The notes below the pieces were generated by a model, which did no database searches, had not been told where the DNA came from, and was given only the letters and a program-made list of their open reading frames with translations. A DNA stretch of 64,000 bases from positions 1-64,000 of the forward strand of contig CAYZWU010000023.1 in NCBI GenBank assembly GCA_964482235.1. The letters are read 5' to 3'. Below, piece after piece: positions 61,301 through 64,000 of this stretch. Within the stretch, counting starts at the first letter, position 1, and the number at the start of each line of letters is the position of its first letter. The translations under genes and the position numbers were made by a program. The DNA is from CAYZWU01 sp964482235 (lineage in GTDB: Bacteria; Planctomycetota; B15-G4; CAYZWU01).

Positions 61301-63847
61301 ATGACCTTCTCGAGACGACTGCTGTTCCTTCTGCCGCTGATCGCCGGGCTGGCATCGTGTCAGATGTCCGATGCCGGGGCTGGCGACCCGCCCCCGGGCG
61401 CGTTCGAATGGCCCGAGCCGTCGATGGAGAACCGGCCGGGCTGCTACTGGTGGTGGATGGGCAGCGCCGTCGACAGGAAGAACATCACCCGGAACCTCGA
61501 GATGCTGCAGGCGGCCGGCCTGGGTGGGTGCACCATCGTGCCGATCTACGGGGTCAAGGGCTGCGAAGACGGATACATCAAGCACCTGACGCCGGAATGG
61601 GTGGCCATGATGAGCCATGCAGTGGCCGAAGCCGGCCGGCTCGGCATGTGGATCGACATGACCAGCGGCACCGGCTGGCCCTTCGGCGGTCCGATGATTT
61701 CCGGCGACGACTGCGACGCCGCCGTGGTCTACGAGGAAGGCGAGCTCTCCTGGAAGTTTTCGGGAAGGAACGTGAAGCGCGCCGCTCCCGGCGGCGAGGG
61801 AAGGGCGATCAATCCCTATTCGCCCGCTGCCATGAAAGCCTACCTGGCCCATTTCGACAGAGCCTTCGACAGGGAAGGTGTCGATCTGCCGCGAGCCATG
61901 TACCACGACTCCTTCGAGTTCAGGGGGAACTGGTGCCCCCGGTTCATGGAGGAGTTCGAGAAGCGCCGCGGCTACGATCTGAGGCCCCATCTCCCCGCCC
62001 TTTTCGGCGAGGGCGACGAGGAGAAAGCGGCGAGGATCAAGTGCGACTATCGCGAGACCCTTGCCGACCTTCACCTCGAGTATCTCGAGGCCTGGGTCGA
62101 ATGGTCCGGCAGCAAGGGATGCACCACGCGCAACCAGGCTCACGGCTCGCCGTCGAACCTGCTGGACCTCTACGCCGCCTGCGGCATCCCGGAAACGGAG
62201 ACCTTCGGCGCGACCTCCTTCGGGATTCCCGGGATCCGTCGCGACGAGGACAACGTGCGGCGCGATTTTCCGCAGCCTCTCATCAACAGGATGGCCTCCT
62301 CGGCGGCGCACGTGTCCGGCAAGCCGCTCGTGGCGGCCGAGGCCTGTACCTGGGTGCGCAACCATTTCCGGGCCGCGCTGTCACAGGTGAAGCCCGAGAT
62401 CGACCAGCTCTTCCTCAACGGGATCAACCACATCTTCTTCCACGGATCGTGCTACAGTCCCGTGGAGGCGCCCTGGCCCGGTTGGCTGTTCTACGCCTCG
62501 CTGCAGTACAACCCGCGCAACGCGATCTGGCGCGATGCTCCCTGCCTGAACGCGTACATCACGCGCTGCCAGTCGATCCTGCAGTCCGGAAGTCCCGACA
62601 ACGACCTGGCGCTCTACTGGCCGGTTCACGACATCTGGCAGAATCCCCGCGGGATGCAGCAGCAGCTCACCGTGCATCACGCCGGGTGGCTCGTCGATTC
62701 CGCCTGCGGCAGGACGGCGGCCTGGCTCGCGGCAGAGGGGTATGGATTCGATTTCATCTCCGACCGGCAGATCCTGGCCGGCAGGGCGCAGGCCTTTCGC
62801 GCCGTTCTCGTGCCGGGAACGGGACATCTGCCCCTGGCCACCTTGAAGAAGCTGCTCGACCTGAACGACAGCGGGCTGCCGGTCCTTTTCCTCGAGAGCC
62901 TGCCTGCCGATGTGCCGGGCTTTCTCGATCCGGAGACGCGCCGCTCGGTTCTGAAGGAGCTTCTCCGAGGGCGCGATGGGTTGGCCGTCGAGCAGGACGA
63001 CCTGTACCGGCGGCTGGCTGCCGCCGGCGTCCTGCGCGAGCCCATGACGGACAGGGGGCTCGATTTCATCCGGCGGACCCATGGCCGGGGGCATCACTAC
63101 TTCGTTGCCAACATGGGCGCAGAATCGGTGGACGGCTGGATCCCCCTGGGCGCGGCGTTCGAGAGCGCCGTTCTTCTCGATCCCCGGTCGGGAGACATCG
63201 GCAAGGCGCGGATGCGGGAGGGCAACTCCGTTTTTCTTCAGCTTCTTCCGGGGGAGACGCGCTTCATCAGGACGTTCAGGGATGTGGATGAGGCCGGTCC
63301 CGAATGGCCGGCATACCGGAAAAGCGGCGATCCGCCCATCACCGTCGCCGGACCCTGGCAGGTCGTCTTTCTCGACGGAGGACCGGTGCTGCCGGCGTCC
63401 TTCACCACGGCCCGGCTGGAATCATGGACAGATCTTGGCGGCGACGAGGCCGGGCGATTTGCCGGAACGGCACGCTACACCATCGAATTCGATCTCCCGC
63501 GGGAGAAGGTCGCCGATGAATGGATGCTCGATCTGGGCGACGTGCGCGAGAGCGCCCGCGTGAAACTCAACGGCAACGAGGTCGCTGCGCTCTGGTCCGT
63601 TCCCTATTGCGCGAAGGTGGGGGATCACCTCGTCGCCGGCCTGAACCGGCTGGAGGTCGAGGTCACCAACCTCTCGGCCAACCGGATCCGCGATCTCGAC
63701 AGGCGGGGGGTGAAGTGGAGGATCTTCCACGACATCAATTTCGTGGACCACAACTACAGGCCCTTCGACGCCTCGCAGTGGCCGGTTGCGCCGTCGGGGC
63801 TGCTGGGCCCGGTGACGCTGGTGCCCATGAAAGAGAGCGAGCCTTGA
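61301..63847 (+). CDS. GH106-like alpha-L-rhamnosidase lipoprotein
   Basis: An 848-residue lipoprotein (lipobox LASC at about residues 17-20). The N-terminal catalytic region matches GH106: FEWPEPSMENRPGCYWWWMG, ITRNLEMLQAAGLGGCTIVP and MWIDMTSGTGWPFGG, followed by YHDSFEFRGNWCPRF and VAAEACTWV, where the acidic residues are candidates for catalysis and calcium binding. The C-terminal ~200 residues form the beta-sandwich with VKLNGNEVAALWSVPY. Such enzymes remove terminal rhamnose from pectins or algal and bacterial polysaccharides. GAGGTGAG precedes the ATG; it is 42 bases past the sialidase-GH43 gene. Confidence 0.87.
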   Translation: MTFSRRLLFLLPLIAGLASCQMSDAGAGDPPPGAFEWPEPSMENRPGCYWWWMGSAVDRKNITRNLEMLQAAGLGGCTIVPIYGVKGCEDGYIKHLTPEWVAMMSHAVAEAGRLGMWIDMTSGTGWPFGGPMISGDDCDAAVVYEEGELSWKFSGRNVKRAAPGGEGRAINPYSPAAMKAYLAHFDRAFDREGVDLPRAMYHDSFEFRGNWCPRFMEEFEKRRGYDLRPHLPALFGEGDEEKAARIKCDYRETLADLHLEYLEAWVEWSGSKGCTTRNQAHGSPSNLLDLYAACGIPETETFGATSFGIPGIRRDEDNVRRDFPQPLINRMASSAAHVSGKPLVAAEACTWVRNHFRAALSQVKPEIDQLFLNGINHIFFHGSCYSPVEAPWPGWLFYASLQYNPRNAIWRDAPCLNAYITRCQSILQSGSPDNDLALYWPVHDIWQNPRGMQQQLTVHHAGWLVDSACGRTAAWLAAEGYGFDFISDRQILAGRAQAFRAVLVPGTGHLPLATLKKLLDLNDSGLPVLFLESLPADVPGFLDPETRRSVLKELLRGRDGLAVEQDDLYRRLAAAGVLREPMTDRGLDFIRRTHGRGHHYFVANMGAESVDGWIPLGAAFESAVLLDPRSGDIGKARMREGNSVFLQLLPGETRFIRTFRDVDEAGPEWPAYRKSGDPPITVAGPWQVVFLDGGPVLPASFTTARLESWTDLGGDEAGRFAGTARYTIEFDLPREKVADEWMLDLGDVRESARVKLNGNEVAALWSVPYCAKVGDHLVAGLNRLEVEVTNLSANRIRDLDRRGVKWRIFHDINFVDHNYRPFDASQWPVAPSGLLGPVTLVPMKESEP

Positions 63848-63905
63848 ATCCCGGGCTGCCCTGTTCCTCGAGGAACGCCGATGCAGCCCGCCAGGAGGTG
63901 CGACA

Positions 63906-64000
63906 TTGAACAGGATCGTGCCGGCCGGCGCTGCCGTCCTGCTTCTCTCTGCCGCCGGCCTGGCCTGGCTTTACTGCCACGGGCCGGGATCGGACGACAG
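63906..64000 (+). CDS. Start of an exported protein, cut by the window end
   Basis: A TTG at 63906 follows AGGAGGTG at ideal distance. The first ~31 residues contain a hydrophobic run (VPAGAAVLLLSAAGLAWLY), a signal peptide or membrane anchor. Nothing more can be said because the gene continues past base 64000. Its place after the GH106-like gene suggests another carbohydrate-active or surface protein. Confidence 0.55.
   Translation, partial: MNRIVPAGAAVLLLSAAGLAWLYCHGPGSDD

Noticed and set aside
58958..62365. A 1135-residue minus-strand frame, the longest in the window
   Set aside because: It is antisense to two glycosidase genes with clear signal peptides and motifs; length alone reflects GC-rich third positions.

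Overview
This is a 64 kb stretch of a high-GC bacterial chromosome with no rRNA, tRNA, phage or insertion-sequence gene that I can recognise. It looks Gram-negative-type: many lipoproteins and Sec-exported proteins, SPFH (HflK/HflC) proteins and a large exopolysaccharide locus. VCBS/FG-GAP repeat proteins, right-handed beta-helix remnants, STAS and PP2C partner-switch proteins and S9 peptidases suggest an uncultured lineage such as Planctomycetota or a neighbouring environmental phylum. That placement is inference, because no phylogenetic marker could be compared. The first ~50 bases are AT-rich and unrelated to what follows, so the left edge is probably a contig end.

Layout. 55-5418: five tandem copies (the first truncated) of an unknown secreted ~360-residue protein family. 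5525-10524 (minus): nitroreductase, prolyl oligopeptidase lipoprotein, a STAS+PilZ-like protein and a DUF362 protein. 10823-14940: an operon of three SPFH proteins, the first fused to a metal-efflux-type permease. 14956-17658 (minus): a DPP-IV-like peptidase. 17835-22257: trpS, then a tightly coupled set of isochorismatase-fold hydrolase, thioredoxin-reductase-like flavoprotein, divergent RlmN-like radical SAM protein and a PPDK/PEP-synthase regulatory protein. 22258-22869 is gene-free and holds two long hairpins in inverted orientation.

22870-26698: a PAS sensor-like membrane protein, a beta-propeller-like lipoprotein and a broken beta-helix/PA14 gene. At about 26.69 kb two genes pointing away from each other are both cut at their 5' ends, which marks a rearrangement or assembly join. 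26690-32101 is an exopolysaccharide operon (glycosyltransferases and three hexapeptide acyltransferases with overlapping starts). It runs into a partner-switching module: a WecG/TagA-type glycosyltransferase fused to two STAS domains, a free STAS antagonist, an RsbW-like kinase, and a receiver-PAS-PP2C-ATPase protein. Short hairpin arrays in opposite orientation flank the glycosyltransferase-STAS gene. This module is the best candidate for an undescribed system: polysaccharide synthesis placed under phospho-dependent partner switching, perhaps also switchable by inversion.

37372-46106: transglutaminase-like protein, an AT-richer metallophosphatase, thymidine kinase, kbl, a DUF89 phosphatase, a GT39-like membrane protein and an M42 aminopeptidase. 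46338-54416: an FG-GAP protein interrupted by an in-frame TGA, a LOG/VIT/PEBP cluster, a low-molecular-weight phosphatase/arsenate reductase, a large lipoprotein, a secreted endonuclease/exonuclease/phosphatase protein and a beta-helix pseudogene. 54476-64000: lepA, hemW, a DUF1579 protein, tag, and a carbohydrate-degrading group (sialidase-GH43 fusion, GH106-like lipoprotein and the start of a further exported protein).
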